Assembly: GCA_964023275.1 (NCBI GenBank)
Contig: OZ029916.1
Span: forward strand, 13,942,607 to 14,006,606
Direction of reading: 5' to 3'
Origin: Norana najaformis
Taxonomy: Eukaryota; Annelida; Clitellata; Crassiclitellata; Hormogastridae
DNA: 64,000 bases
The notes under the pieces were generated by a model. It searched no databases. It saw only the letters and a program-made list of their open reading frames with translations, and was not told where the DNA came from. Of the stretch, positions 11,500 through 23,900 are shown piece by piece; within the stretch, counting starts at the first letter, position 1, and each line of letters opens with the position of its first letter. The translations under genes and the position numbers were made by a program.

Positions 11500-11672
11500 A
11501 CATCGTCTTATTATTTATTATTTCTGCATTTACTAAGCACCACTACCTAAGGACCATGCTCAAGGTCCCTACAAAGTAACCACTTCAGGGAAGGCTCAAA
11601 CCCATACTCTCTGCATTACAAGCCAAGTGGTGAGCGCTCTACCCAATCAGCTACCATGCCTCCTAGTGACAG
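11500..11672 (-). mobile_element. tRNA-Thr-derived SINE, copy 1
   Basis: The minus strand starts with TAGCTGATTGGGTAGAGCGC (A-box region), then CTTGTAA in the place of an anticodon loop (TGT, Thr) and a B-box-like GGGTTTGAGCC. An unrelated body follows (GGACCTTGAGCATGGTCCTTAG) and ends near the poly-AT at 11,510. A diverged copy with the same body lies at 22,745-22,940. It is not a functional tRNA: the acceptor stem does not close. Confidence 0.7.
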
Positions 11673-11859
11673 CAGTTAATTTTAGTTATTGGGTATTTGC
11701 ACTGAAGTAGCTTGCTGTTTTGGAATTTCTGACCAATGTCACTAGTCAAGTCATTGTCAAAAAACTACCTTAAAACTTTACCACTTTTTAATAGTAGTAA
11801 TTGCATCATAATTTGTCCTTATAAATACTGAATTGAATACTAAGAGATTAACATGCCAG

Positions 11860-12295
11860 TTATCTTATGTCGATTGCTTTGACATGGGATTTTGATAAAT
11901 GTACTACATACAGTTTTAAAGTATCTCCTGCATTTATCAGTTTTGATCGACTGTTTACCTCGGTAAAATTTTGTGTCACTTTTTTGTTTTTAAGCTAGCT
12001 TATACTAACTTTTAAAGTACCTGCACTTGTTTTTTTGATTAACTGTTTACCTGATTAAACTGTTTGTCACTATTTCATTTCTTTAAGCTGGGCTAGGCTA
12101 ATTTTTATGGTAATCGCATTTCTTATTTTTGGATGACTGTTTACTCGACTGAATTGATTGTCACTATTTCATTTCTTCTTTAACTTGGTTTGGGCTAAGA
12201 TTTAAGGTATCTGTATATCTTCTTTTTGATTGACTATTTACCTGCTTGAAATTGTTTGTCACTATAGTTCATTTGCTTAAACTAGCTTTATGTGA
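11860..12295. repeat. Degenerate tandem repeat, about 92-97 bp period
   Basis: The anchor ACTGTTTAC (or ACTATTTA) recurs at 11,950, 12,042, 12,136 and 12,233. Between anchors the order TTGTCACT--TTCATTT-CTTTAA..GGCTA is kept. At least four diverged units. Confidence 0.75.
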
Positions 12296-12419
12296 AGCTT
12301 GATAACAATGCAGTTGTGATTAATAGTGCATCATTTACTACACTATAATTTAGTGAATAGTGAAGTGATACTGCAACATATGTGTAATAATAACGACTAT
12401 ACATAAGGTGCAAGCATTG

Positions 12420-12665
12420 TTACTATTCAGAGGGAGATGCAACACCACAAAAATGTAGAAACCGAACCACATACACGCAGATATTATTACAATATGGATG
12501 CAGATCCAACACTACATAAATGTAGACAAACCTACTATACTTGTGTAGATGCAGCACCACATAAATGAAAGCAGCTCTACATTATTTTTACATTATTAAT
12601 ACATAAATGTAGCCAAATCACTACATTAATGTAGAACACTTTCCCTACAAACTTGTTGCAAATTT
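12420..12665. repeat. Short tandem repeat with CTACATNNATGTAG palindromes
   Basis: Degenerate units of the form GATGCA-CACCACATAAATGTAGACA recur about every 50-60 bp. They contain near-perfect palindromes at 12,512-12,525 and 12,621-12,634 (the latter exact). Confidence 0.65.
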
Positions 12666-13184
12666 TGCATATGCTAGTGTAGACAGCCAATCATATACGA
12701 AAACTGTTGCAGGGAAGAGACGTCTGTACAATGAAAATGAGCCAGACTTCAACAATAGATGTTCAGCTTAATACCACACTTGTAGATCGACTGTTATTTT
12801 TTTAGAAATTAGGCCCAGCAACTACAAAGAGAATTCTTCAAGTTCTGTTGAAGTTCCTGGGTCATGCAGTTGAGATTTTAGGGATAAATACAACTTGTAG
12901 GCATGCTGTTCAGACTCATCGGGAAAAACTCTTAATGAGATATTGGGGAGGATTGGATACTGGTGACAGAGAGGACCAATGGTGAAGAACTGATGCAAGA
13001 TGCATTTCTCAGAAATAATAAGGTAAAACTCTAGCAAGATATAGCTTCTTCATGTAAATTCAAACTCAAGGTGTGGTCAGTCAAAACTACATTGTTTCAT
13101 CGCTGATTTGATGTTTTCGTGATTAAGCTATACAGTAACTCATCTTCAGCAGTTCATTATCATCAACAATGCATCATCATCACT
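12666..13184. other. Unassigned sequence
   Basis: No gene or element recognised. Confidence 0.4.
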
Positions 13185-13445
13185 GAGTAGCATATAGTTA
13201 AGTGGTCAGTGTGCTGGACTGTTAATCAAGAACGGGTTCAAAGCTCCTTCAGGACAAAGATATTTCATGATACCTGTCCTGGCATTCCGAGGGAACTTGG
13301 CTATAAACTTAGTACATCAACTGTATGCTAACTTTAGAAAGATGAGAGGGTAAGGAAAAGGACTAGCCACCTACCCTCATGTGTCAGTCATTAATACTTC
13401 ATAACCATGGCCACCTCTTCGAGTTGGCTTAAACAGAATGAATAA
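13185..13445 (+). mobile_element. tRNA-Asn-like SINE
   Basis: The head has AAGTGGTCAGTGTGCTGGAC (D-arm/A-box region), CTGTTAA as the anticodon loop (GTT, Asn) and the B-box-like GGGTTCAAAGCTCC at about 13,233-13,248. A non-tRNA body follows to about 13,445. The acceptor arm is not conserved, so it is a retroposed tRNA relative rather than a working tRNA gene. Confidence 0.6.
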
Positions 13446-14254
13446 ATTGGACTGAAAAAACTCTCAAAACAGCAACTAGAGACCCATGGGGCATTGAACT
13501 GAATGTGCAGCAGGATCTGATAGAAAGGCTGCTTAGTGCAAATCTTTTACTGACTGTAACATGTGCCCTGTTTGAACCAGTGCACTATGACAAAAGGATA
13601 TGCATTCCAAATGAGGAATATGAATGCCATGGAAAGGAAATGGGCTTCTGCTATAAGCAGTTGTAAAAAGTGGTAAAGGTTAGCGATGGGGAGAGATAAA
13701 GTGAGAAATTTCATGAGACAACTTGACAGTCGCTATTCTGCAACAAAAACCAACCAATGGCACCTATAAAAAGTATCAAACGATATTAAATAATTGCAAG
13801 ATTTATGTTGTTCTCCGGCCAACTATGGTACTGAAGTTTTTCCCGTCTGTCAAATGGTAGCAAAGGTATGCTTGATAAGAAGATAAGCATCTGACATGAA
13901 TGAAGTGCAAACATAGAAGTAAACATATTTTTAGGCATAACTGCACATAAACAGAGGTCCCTGAAATGGGTCCATTACAAAAATATTTGTACATGTAGTT
14001 GTGTCTGCTTATGTAAGCATATTTTTTGCAGACACACAGAGATTGACCAACAAATCCCGTGAACAGTTGACAATTGTGAGTTCCTGGTCTGAGCCTATAC
14101 ACTCAAAAGATATGTGAAGGTTTGAGACTCTGTATGGTGTCATTTGTAAACTCTCGACGTAAATCTGTGGGTTATGCTCTGCAAGTATGGAGTAACTCAG
14201 GAAATCCAGGCACAGTGACCAACACAAGAAAAATAATTGTGCAACATTGCATAA
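13446..14254. other. Unassigned sequence downstream of the GALNT gene
   Basis: No recognised gene. Open frames here carry no domain and are judged chance frames. Confidence 0.4.
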
Positions 14255-14458
14255 GAATATATAATAACAGATAACTTTATTTTTTAAATTTGCCAGTGCA
14301 AGAAGTGCAAAAAATGAGTATTTGTCAGATGAAAGAGTTATCTTTGCAATAAAACAGTACAAAATACAAAAACAAAGTTCAGCATAAATACAGAGGTTAA
14401 CAATAATTTCGAGAAGCAGTTTGGCTTTCAGAAATGAAGTTATCGTCTTCTTTCATAC
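14255..14458 (-). other. Probable GALNT 3' untranslated region
   Basis: On the minus strand the stop codon at 14,459-14,461 is followed by about 180 bp of non-coding sequence and the polyadenylation hexamer AATAAA (complement of 14,276-14,281). The cleavage point near 14,255 is inferred from normal hexamer spacing. Confidence 0.5.
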
Positions 14459-14644
14459 TTAGTAGTTATCCATTGCAATCTCCTGTAGAAGTTTGTTTTC
14501 CTCTTTCGGTTTGGTTTGCATAGACTTTCGGTTCCAGTACCAGATTTGGTCACTTTTACCCATGCATTTAGACATCGCAAGAGATCCTCCATCGTTGGAC
14601 AGCCCCATGCACAGCTTTGAATTGGAATGTCGAATAGTTTTATC
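14459..14644 (-). CDS. GALNT exon 12 (terminal): lectin repeat 3
   Basis: The acceptor is TTTCTATAG/GATAAA. It encodes 61 residues and the stop. KLCMGLS...[15 protein letters not shown] is the third ricin-type repeat with its QIW box. A hydrophilic tail follows and ends in MDNY. Entry phase 0. Confidence 0.93.
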   Translation of the reverse strand, partial: DKTIRHSNSKLCMGLSNDGGSLAMSKCMGKSDQIWYWNRKSMQTKPKEENKLLQEIAMDNY

Positions 14645-14902
14645 CTATAGAAATTTTTAAAAAATCGTTGCTAAAACATAGCATGCCAATGAATAAAGCA
14701 GCAGATCAATAAAACACAGGAAAGGCAAAAGTGCAATTCTAGAACCTGGGGCTATGCTACAGTATGTATCCAAAGAGTCATAATTTCAAAAATTTTACAA
14801 GCACATAAGCTAAGCACAGCACAACAACTTAATCATGGATGCTACATTAAGTCAGAGGGGTTGTCCAGATATACCATATGAATGAAGAATAAGCTGCTAG
14901 AT

Positions 14903-14938
<36 letters not shown>

Positions 14939-17900
14939 AGCCAAAGGAACCATTACAGTGGGTTGTGTTTAGATTTTAAAAAATGGGAAGGTGGCAGATT
15001 TGACGGAATAGAGTAAGATTTCTTGAACAGGTGGGACTTTAGTTTTACTGAATCTAAAGCCTAATGAGTGAGAGATAGTAGGGCTTAAGACAACTGATGT
15101 TGGGTAAACAACAGGAAGATGAAGGCGCAAAGAATTTGCCAAACTCAGGAGGGGGTCAGAGGCATGGTGGTGTGGATATGGATCAGTTAGGAACTTAACA
15201 GGAGTAGTGACATGTGGGTGGGCAAGTCAGGTAAGAGGATGATCAGGGTGGTTGGATGGTGAAGAGTTTATGAAGATGAGTAGGTTGGGAGTATTGCAGA
15301 TATTTATAGGCTATTGAAAGAACTTTGAAATGAATGGATTGGGGAATTTTCAGCCAGTTTCAGATGGGAGTACTATGGTGATACTTGAGAGTTCCGGTGA
15401 CAGCTCAGGCGAGTGCATTGTGGATAGGTTGAAGGCGCCTGATATCAGGGGATTCAAGTTCAAGAAAAGAGAATAGCAGTCAAGCTCAGAGTGGACTATG
15501 GAGGTAGCAGTGGTATGTATGTATGTATGTATCCAAGCACTTATACAGCACATTTAAAAACCTTACTTGGGCACTGCAACATAAGTATCTAACATTTCTA
15601 TAAAAAGTGTGTGTTAAGATAAACCAAGAAAATGTTTCTTGATAGTTTTGAGATGTTAGAGTTTGAATTTTCAGTGGAAGAGTATTCCAAAAGGATTTTC
15701 CACTGCACAAAAAGCAGTGTGCCCAAACCGTTGTACAGTAGCACAGGACTACCAGACTTCCACAGGTCACAGAATGCAGTGTTTGCCAAACCGGAAGGCT
15801 CAAGACAGGAATAAGAAGCTCCCTGATGTATTCTGAGGCCGAGCCAACTATTGAGGCCTGCATTTCGAGGAGAATCTTGAATTTGATTCTCTACTCAACC
15901 AGGAACAGTCTGGGCAGCACAGTTGAGGACATACTGAAGCTAGCAGGCTTGCAAGACTGCATTACAATAGTCCAAGCACATTACGATGACGGAATGAACA
16001 AAGGTCATAATGGCATCACATGATAAATTACACCAAATAACCCTGATCTGGTGCAGTTTGAAAATGCAGGACCTGCCGAGAGTTGACATGGGCTGCTATA
16101 GATAGATCTTCTTCCAGGAGCATGTCAAGATCCAGGACAATCTGTTATGGTTCACATCCTGGAAATGTAGCCATCATCATCCTTTTGTCCATCTTTGCTC
16201 ATGCCTGTTGAGAGCCAAGACATATGAACTGTGATTTTGATGGATTAAACCATAGCTGATTCAAAGACAACCAGGTCTATACTTCTCTCACAATGGCTCA
16301 TCCCTTTGATACATAGACAAGTGCATCCAAAGGGTGGCATGTTGAGTACAGCTGAACATCATGGGCAAATTGGTGAACCCTGGCTTCAAGTGCTGTGATG
16401 ACTTGTGTCAGGTTGGTTGGGTACAAGATGTACAAAAAGGCCCAAGGATAGCCCTTTGGGACACCATACGGTATTATTGTGCCTATATTTACTTATCTGT
16501 CTGATCTGATTTCCATCATCATGGTCCACCCATCAAGAAGAAGGCATAGCCAATTCAACAGCTGACTGACAATTCTGTAGCAAGTACCAGTACTCAGTTG
16601 AGTCAGCAAGACGTTGTGGTCCACTGTATCAAATGCAGCACTGACATCAAGAAGATATCAGTGCCCATTTCCAAAATCTCTCTTTTTAAAATCACATTTC
16701 AACCTCTCTCACACTTGCTTCATTCATATTTATAACAGTCAAAAGTGATGCCAAGACAGATATGAGTTGGAGTTGAAAGTGACAGTGGAGGAATTAATTA
16801 ATAGGTCGAAGGACGAGTCAGGAAGTTTTTGGTCTGCTCCGCTTGATATAGGATAATGAATTCAGTTTTGACAGGGTTGAGGAAAATCAGGTTTGAGGTT
16901 CGATTTTGAGAACTGCCCCTAGCATGGAATCTTGAGCAACACCACATGAGAGTGGGAGGGGTTGTGAACAATGGCCCACAGCTTTTACAGAAAAGAAGTG
17001 GGAAGACACCTACCCATGGTAATACCACAACCAAAGTAGGACAGTTTTCCGAGATCGCAAACCAGGAAGATAGGCAGAGAAGGAGTAGGCCATTAGCAAT
17101 GGTGTCAAAAGCACCAGAAATGTGGAAAAGACAGAGGAAGAGGACTTGCTGACAACTAATGACACAGACTAGTTTACTGTATGGAGACAAGAAGGGTTTC
17201 AGTAGAGTGGTGTTTAGTGAATTTAGACTGGCAGGGGTTGAGGAGTCAGTCAGAAAAAAGGTATCATTCAGGGGAGCAAAACCAATGCATTCAGTTAGTC
17301 TAGATAGCAAAGAAAGGCTGGAGATAGGGGTACAACTGGATAGGTTTTCTTTTTCAAGATTTGCTTTTTCAGGATTGTAGTGAAAAAGACTAGCTTAGGA
17401 AAGAAACCTGTAGAAAAGATAAGGTTGAATAAGCATAAGAAGCTGACTAAGGATTGAATTTCATAGTAGTCTACTCAACGATAACTCTTCAGAAGAGTAA
17501 AAAGGCAGTGCAAATTAACCTAGAAAGCAAACAAGTTATCAAAAATTAACTCAAAATGTAACAAAAGGGACACTAGTCCTTTTAACTGACTTACAATGTA
17601 ACAAAAAGGAGTTGAAAATACTTTTCAAATTCCCACTATGAAATCTGATATCTTCAACTAAGACCAAAATAAATTTTTAGATTTGCACTACACTAATTGT
17701 CCTTTTAGTGGCTCAAAGAAATGCTTATACTCACTGAACTGTATTCCCATTCTTGGTTCCCTTTCTGACCATGACAAGGCAGAACAACAACATTTTCACC
17801 TGAGTAATCCATGCACCAATCATCTCTTCGAATCTCACCCGATTTACTCAACAACCACAGCTGAAAACAGTTTTAAAAGACCAACAAATAATTGTCTTGC

Positions 17901-20900
17901 CCATTAAATATTTCCTTATGCTTATCCAAGGCAATTAGTCACAGCTAATTAGCAAAAGCAGCCCTAGTTCAGGTAGTTTTAGCTATCCGGATATCTCCCA
18001 CCGGAAGATTTCCTCTGGATGTTTCCCTCGGAAATTTCCTACTGTTTGTTTCCCCAGGCAATTCCCCTGGTATTTTCCTCCAGGATATACTTCCATCTTT
18101 TTCATGCTTGTAGGCTAAGCTGCAAAGCACAAGCAGAATATATTTGTTACATCAGCTGTGTTACCTATTTAGTGAGAAAATTTTAGGAAACAAGTATTTA
18201 TTAGCAGTACAAAATAAAGTACAGACTAGTTCTGTTAATTAATCAGCTGCATGCATATGAATGTGGAGGGAACTTATAACTGATCTGTCTTTCACCTTAG
18301 TTTTCACCTTGTGCTTGGTGAAACCTTTTCCTAACCCTAACCCTACAACATTTTTCACACTCGTAACTGTACAAAATTGTTAGCATAAATGTAACCGTTA
18401 TAAACTACTTTAATCTTTCAAGAACACGCCAACTGTCTCCTTTCAAACTAAGTGCACGTCTCAAGGGCATTAACCCATTATATACAGTAGATCCAATTTA
18501 AGTTAGCAATTCTTTTGCATATTAATGTACTAACCCTGAACTGAATGACATAATCATTGCCTTTTATTACAGGCACTGATATCATCTGATCTAGTGCGTA
18601 ACTATGTATGATACCGTTCGTATGTGTGTGCTACTGTCAGTGTTTGTAAATCACTACTTATAAGCTACAGAAGTTCACTACGCATGCATCTGGGTGGAAA
18701 TGACTAGGGGAAATGCCCTAGAGGGAAAATAGTCCAGGGAAATGTCTGTAGTAAATGTACCAAGGAAAATTTCTAGGGGTAAGTATACCGGGGGATATGT
18801 CCTACACCAATTTTAGTTTAGCAACTGATTATTACATAGGTATTTTAGTAACAATCCTTAGAGCCTGGGCTGTCAAGGAATCACTAAGTCAAAAGGATAT
18901 CCTTGAAAAACATTACAGTTTAAGTCCTTTCCTAAATAGATTGATTGACACTTGGTGGTTACAGAAGCCAGGAGCTAGGCTATTCTGAACAGCTGAAACA
19001 GCAACTGCAAATCTTCATGATCCATATTGTCTAGTTTCGGTGCTGGAATGTGGAGATCATCATGAGTTGCTGAGTGCAAGTGGCACCAGCTGAGATGAAA
19101 AAATTCATGTACATAATCCAGCGGCTAGTCTGGGGCCAAATGGTGAAGGAAGATGTAGACAAACCCCACCTTGTACTTGATTCTGTAGCTGATAGGAGGG
19201 ATTCAGTGTTTTTTGAGAAATGCAACCAACACTGGCCTCTCAACTACCTTGGACATGATGGTAAGGTTCGAGGTAGGCCAATAATTTACAGAGTCAGATT
19301 GATCTGCACTGGCCTTCTTCAGCCTCAGCATAATGATTGCATTCTGCTTTCCAGTAGCAGTCCATTGCACAAGAAGGCATTACACATGTCAGTATCAAAA
19401 AGCAGGAATTTCTTGAACGTGGTGGTGTGCAGTGGGTCGAGGGCACAACAGTTAGAACTCTAGAAAGATAGCAGGAGCCAGTGGTCACAGTGATTAAACT
19501 GGTACAATGTTTGCTAATTTCCATATGGTGTTGACCATCTCAGTAAAACCTCAGGAGGTCATCAGCCATTACAGTCAACCATTTTCACTGAATGGACTTT
19601 CTGGAGCTGATGATTGACTGAATGGTATCGCATAGCTGTTTTGCCTATTTGGTTCTGTTTGTAAGCTGTTTGTTTCAGTATTCAAACTCCTTCAAATGGT
19701 ATATTCCAGTGGTGGTATATTTTTCAAACTGCTTATCCACCACAGGCTACCTCTCTGTCTTGTGGACTGACCTTCTGGATACTGACCTGATTGCAGCTTG
19801 GCTTTGGTGTGACATCGGTTGATGCCTTGTGCATTAGACACCGGCACATTAGAATTTACTAATTATTATTATTATTAATATTATATGGAATGTCTGTTTT
19901 GCTCGTGAAGAACCCATACTTGGTGATCTGACTGTAGATCAGATGGCAGATAGCGTCCTGAAATCTTTTCTCATGCATATGTGAGCAAAGCTGTAGCATT
20001 TGGCATTCATTGTCCATCCATTTTGCACCCTTTGGCAGAGAGATTTAACTCTTTGAACCAGAGCGATGATGTCTGCGAGCGAATGAAGGACATTGTGATA
20101 GATGAAAAAATAATCAGTTATGGTGGTACACTGGTGATCCAGACTACTAAAGTCGGAAGCCTGCAGTGAAGTTCTGAAGTCCTCCTCATTAATTCCCCCT
20201 CTGCTTCCAGTCTCTCAAACCATCACAGATGTTAGCTGACCAGTGAGTGACTGGAGAAAATGCCTAGCAGATCAACTGAAAGACACTGTAGGCCCCGTTC
20301 AACTTTATGAAAGCAAGATGAGTTTTCCACAGCTGCCGAATGTTTGGCATTTGGCAAAAAGAGGTTGATAATGAAAGATATCTGCACTTCAGCAGTCAAG
20401 CTCAGCATGTACTAAAGATGTGACTGACAACTAGGAGTCTCATAATTAAGAGAAGATCTGGCAGTCGGAGATCTTCAGCATCATAGCCTGATAAACAATA
20501 AATAGATGTTGAAAGACAGAGAAGTAATAGATGTTGAATGGAAGAAACTTAAAAAACACAATAAAACAAATTGCAAAGAAAACTCGGCAGAAGAGAAATG
20601 GAAAGTAGTTAAGAGTATAACAGCAAAACAGATGAGAAATGCTGAAATGATTAACAAAGAAAAGAAATATTAATGTAATATCTCAAAGTATGGGATTTGA
20701 CAATATTTCTGTCAGTTAAAAAAAGAATGCAAACAGAAGTTGTCATTTGTGCTTGCAGCAATAATTTTTAATAGATCATTAAGCTCTAGCATTTTCCAGA
20801 TCAAATTAAAATTGTAAAGGTTATTACTGCTTACAAAATCATAATCATAATTGTAAACTCAAAATTTCTAAAGTACTACTTTAAAGCTAAGCACAGGGTA

Positions 20901-23900
20901 CCAGCTTATTCATGAGTTCTGCGTTTAGTCCAAAGATGCCATGTGATAAAACTGACAGTAGGTAACAAATTTCCAGTTATAGACCTATTTTATTGTTATC
21001 TCTATTTGCAGAAATTTTTGAAAAAGTTGCCTACACAAGTTTGCTACTTTTCATCAGTCAGAACAACATATTCATCAATCAACAGTCTGCTTGGATCAAG
21101 GAAAAACTTATCAACCTGCATGGCATTACTTGAACTAACAGATATCACTAGCGAATAAACTTATTGTGACTAATGTATTTCTAAAATTAGCAAAAGCATT
21201 TGATACTGTTAATTGTAAGATGTTATTAGATAAACTGCAATAAATGGCATGCAATACGAGGTGCTCCAGGTGTTAAGCGTGAAGTACCACAGGTTCCATC
21301 TAAGGTGTGCATTATTGTCTGCTTATCTAGCTCTCTCTGCACCTCTTTTTAAGAAACTTTAAATATCATGAAGTATGTTTAATTTTTGATGCAAACATTG
21401 ATATTTACGTTTAGACATAAGCATGACCTCTTGCCACAACTGTGTCGACATTACTTTCCTGTGGTATCCAGTCTTCATTGCATAAACATTATAAACTTAA
21501 CAAAGCAGGCAATTTCTTCACTTTGACTTATTCAGTTAGCACTGGGCAAAACCTCCTCCCTCTCGGGAGTGGCCTGGAGGGGACCCGTGCATCATAATCA
21601 TGGTGCTCTAGAAGTCATCAGAATAGATTAGAGGTTAGATACCAATCTCAGTTATACAAGAATAAGAAAGTGCCCATTAATAAGTAAGAATCAGTTACCT
21701 GGTTTCCTCCTTGACTGTGGCATGGCCATATTTTAGCAACAGAATGGCTTGCACCAGAAGCAGCATCAAGACAGGCAGCAAATTTTGTGCCATCTGCAAA
21801 TCCATTTTCTCTGTTACGAATCTACAAGGTGACAACTCTTACCATAAATGTTCAGATTTTAAATAAACACTGAATGCAAGATTTACCAGCAACCACCATG
21901 GCAATTAGAAAATAGTGCAGTCTCATTTATGTGCGGTTTGGGAGCCAAAAATCACTCAGACCAGGTGCTAAGGAAGTAAGCAGTCAACAAACCGCAGGTT
22001 ATGAGTGCCATGCTGAAATAAAGTAGTGTTGTTTATGTAAGTTTAAGTGTGGCTAGAAAGCTCAAAGTCATAGGCTGTCAGATGTGAAGGCATTTGCACC
22101 ATAGTCTCCTACCCTATGATTTTGTCCAATTACTTTGAAAGGCCACATTGCTGTCTTGTTATGGGCAAAAGTGTTCGTGAGTTAATACCAGACAATTTAT
22201 GATTCTGGCTATGTTAACACTGACTGTTTCCAGAGATTATTTAAAGTTTAAGTCCTGTCAATTGGACTGCCAAGCCTATAGGTACACAGCTGTTGTAACC
22301 TTGGCTGAGAGAGCAAGCAGCTGAGCTCCTGCCTGGAGCAGAGATGGGTTGCTGGGTTTGGGGAGGGGAAATGTGCAGCTGCATTAAATCACCTCCTCTG
22401 GAACTGTAATCACCCTGCAGGGTGTAAAGCCAGCTGTAGCCAACGACTGTTGCTGCCCACTGAGACAGCGGTTACAGCTGATGCAGGTTGTCTAATATAA
22501 TGACAATGAGACTGAATATTAGCCAGTTCAGCTTGTGAATGGATCGTACAGTGTTCTAACGTGTCTGGTGTGTTAAATAGGTATCCACTGGAGCCATGAT
22601 GTAGCTACACATTAAGCCGATTTGCACGCAAAAGGGTCATGCATAAACAGGACTGCAGTGTAGTACTGTGAGTTAATAATTTCATGATGTAGAAAGCTTG
22701 TAGATGATATACATGATTCAGACAAGATGACAATGCAGTTCACCAGTTATTACTACTAGTCTCTGTATTTAATAATCACCACTATTTAATGACTAAGCAT
22801 CAATCACTGGCACTGAGCAACTGTGTGTGAAGGACTTGTTCAAGATGTCTACACAGTAACTCTATCTCAGAGGAGGCTCAAACCTTGCCACTCTCTGTTA
22901 GAAGATGAGCGCTCAAATCAATTAGCTTCCATGTCACACCTATCTAAAGACTCAGTCACCATGGCACCAAGAGCCTGATAACTTGTCTGATGAGACAGAG
23001 AGACTGATGGAGATCAACAGGCCTGCCCAAACTACAGATAATGATCTCAGCTTCAGCAACTGCTTGGAAGCTGGTCCACGACAGGAAACTAGTGGCACCA
23101 ATCTCTTTCTCAAAATGTTCAGTTAAATACAAAACACATTAAAGCAAATAACAGGGTAAATGTTTAGAAATATAAGCGATTGTTACTATTACCTCTCCAG
23201 AAGCAAGTGCATCTGATGGTATGAATAATTCTGGATAGATGTTTTCAAGGTACCAACTGAAAGGCTTGCATTGCAACTGCTTCCGCAACGCCTTTCGTTC
23301 CATAATGTTTTCAGACAATTCCTGAAAATTTTCAAATGCACAAAGCAAGAAGTAAGCCACGTTAACCTCAAAGCTACATCAACAACGATGCCTTTGGCTA
23401 CGATTAGCATTTCTTGTAATAACATCTACAGATAGGCTAATTAGCTTTCATGACTTGTGTAAGTCAGTGCATACCAGGTTATATGAATGTACCTGAACAT
23501 TTATTCAGCACTTTTTATAATATCTTCACTGCACATGCATTGCATGATCTCCAGTAAATGAATTTTGCAAGCTCTTGTCAGTTTGTCATGTAACCTTACC
23601 TTGCTCCACGTATAAGTTTGTCCACAATTAAGCTGACCATATGTAAAAAGTCAGTCCCACAAATACTGAGTTTAAATTGTCAACTGTAGCATTCCATTTG
23701 GAGTGGAAGAACAAAAGATGGGGAGAGATGTGGAAAAGCGGTTTCAAGTGCAAATCGGTGTTTCTGCTTTCTGATAATATTAACATTATTATCATCATAG
23801 TTTTTCATTATACCCTAACAAGTTAAACACTCAAAGACAATGTAAAATCAATCTGCAACAAGGAAAATGTATTATTTATTTTTTTACTATCATGATAAAT

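Noticed and set aside
13803..14362. Two overlapping minus-strand frames of about 100-117 codons downstream of the GALNT stop
   Set aside because: They fall in or just beyond the probable 3' untranslated region and have no recognisable domain.
18330..18350. Interstitial telomere-like CCCTAA units
   Set aside because: Only about two units, which is expected by chance in a window of this size.
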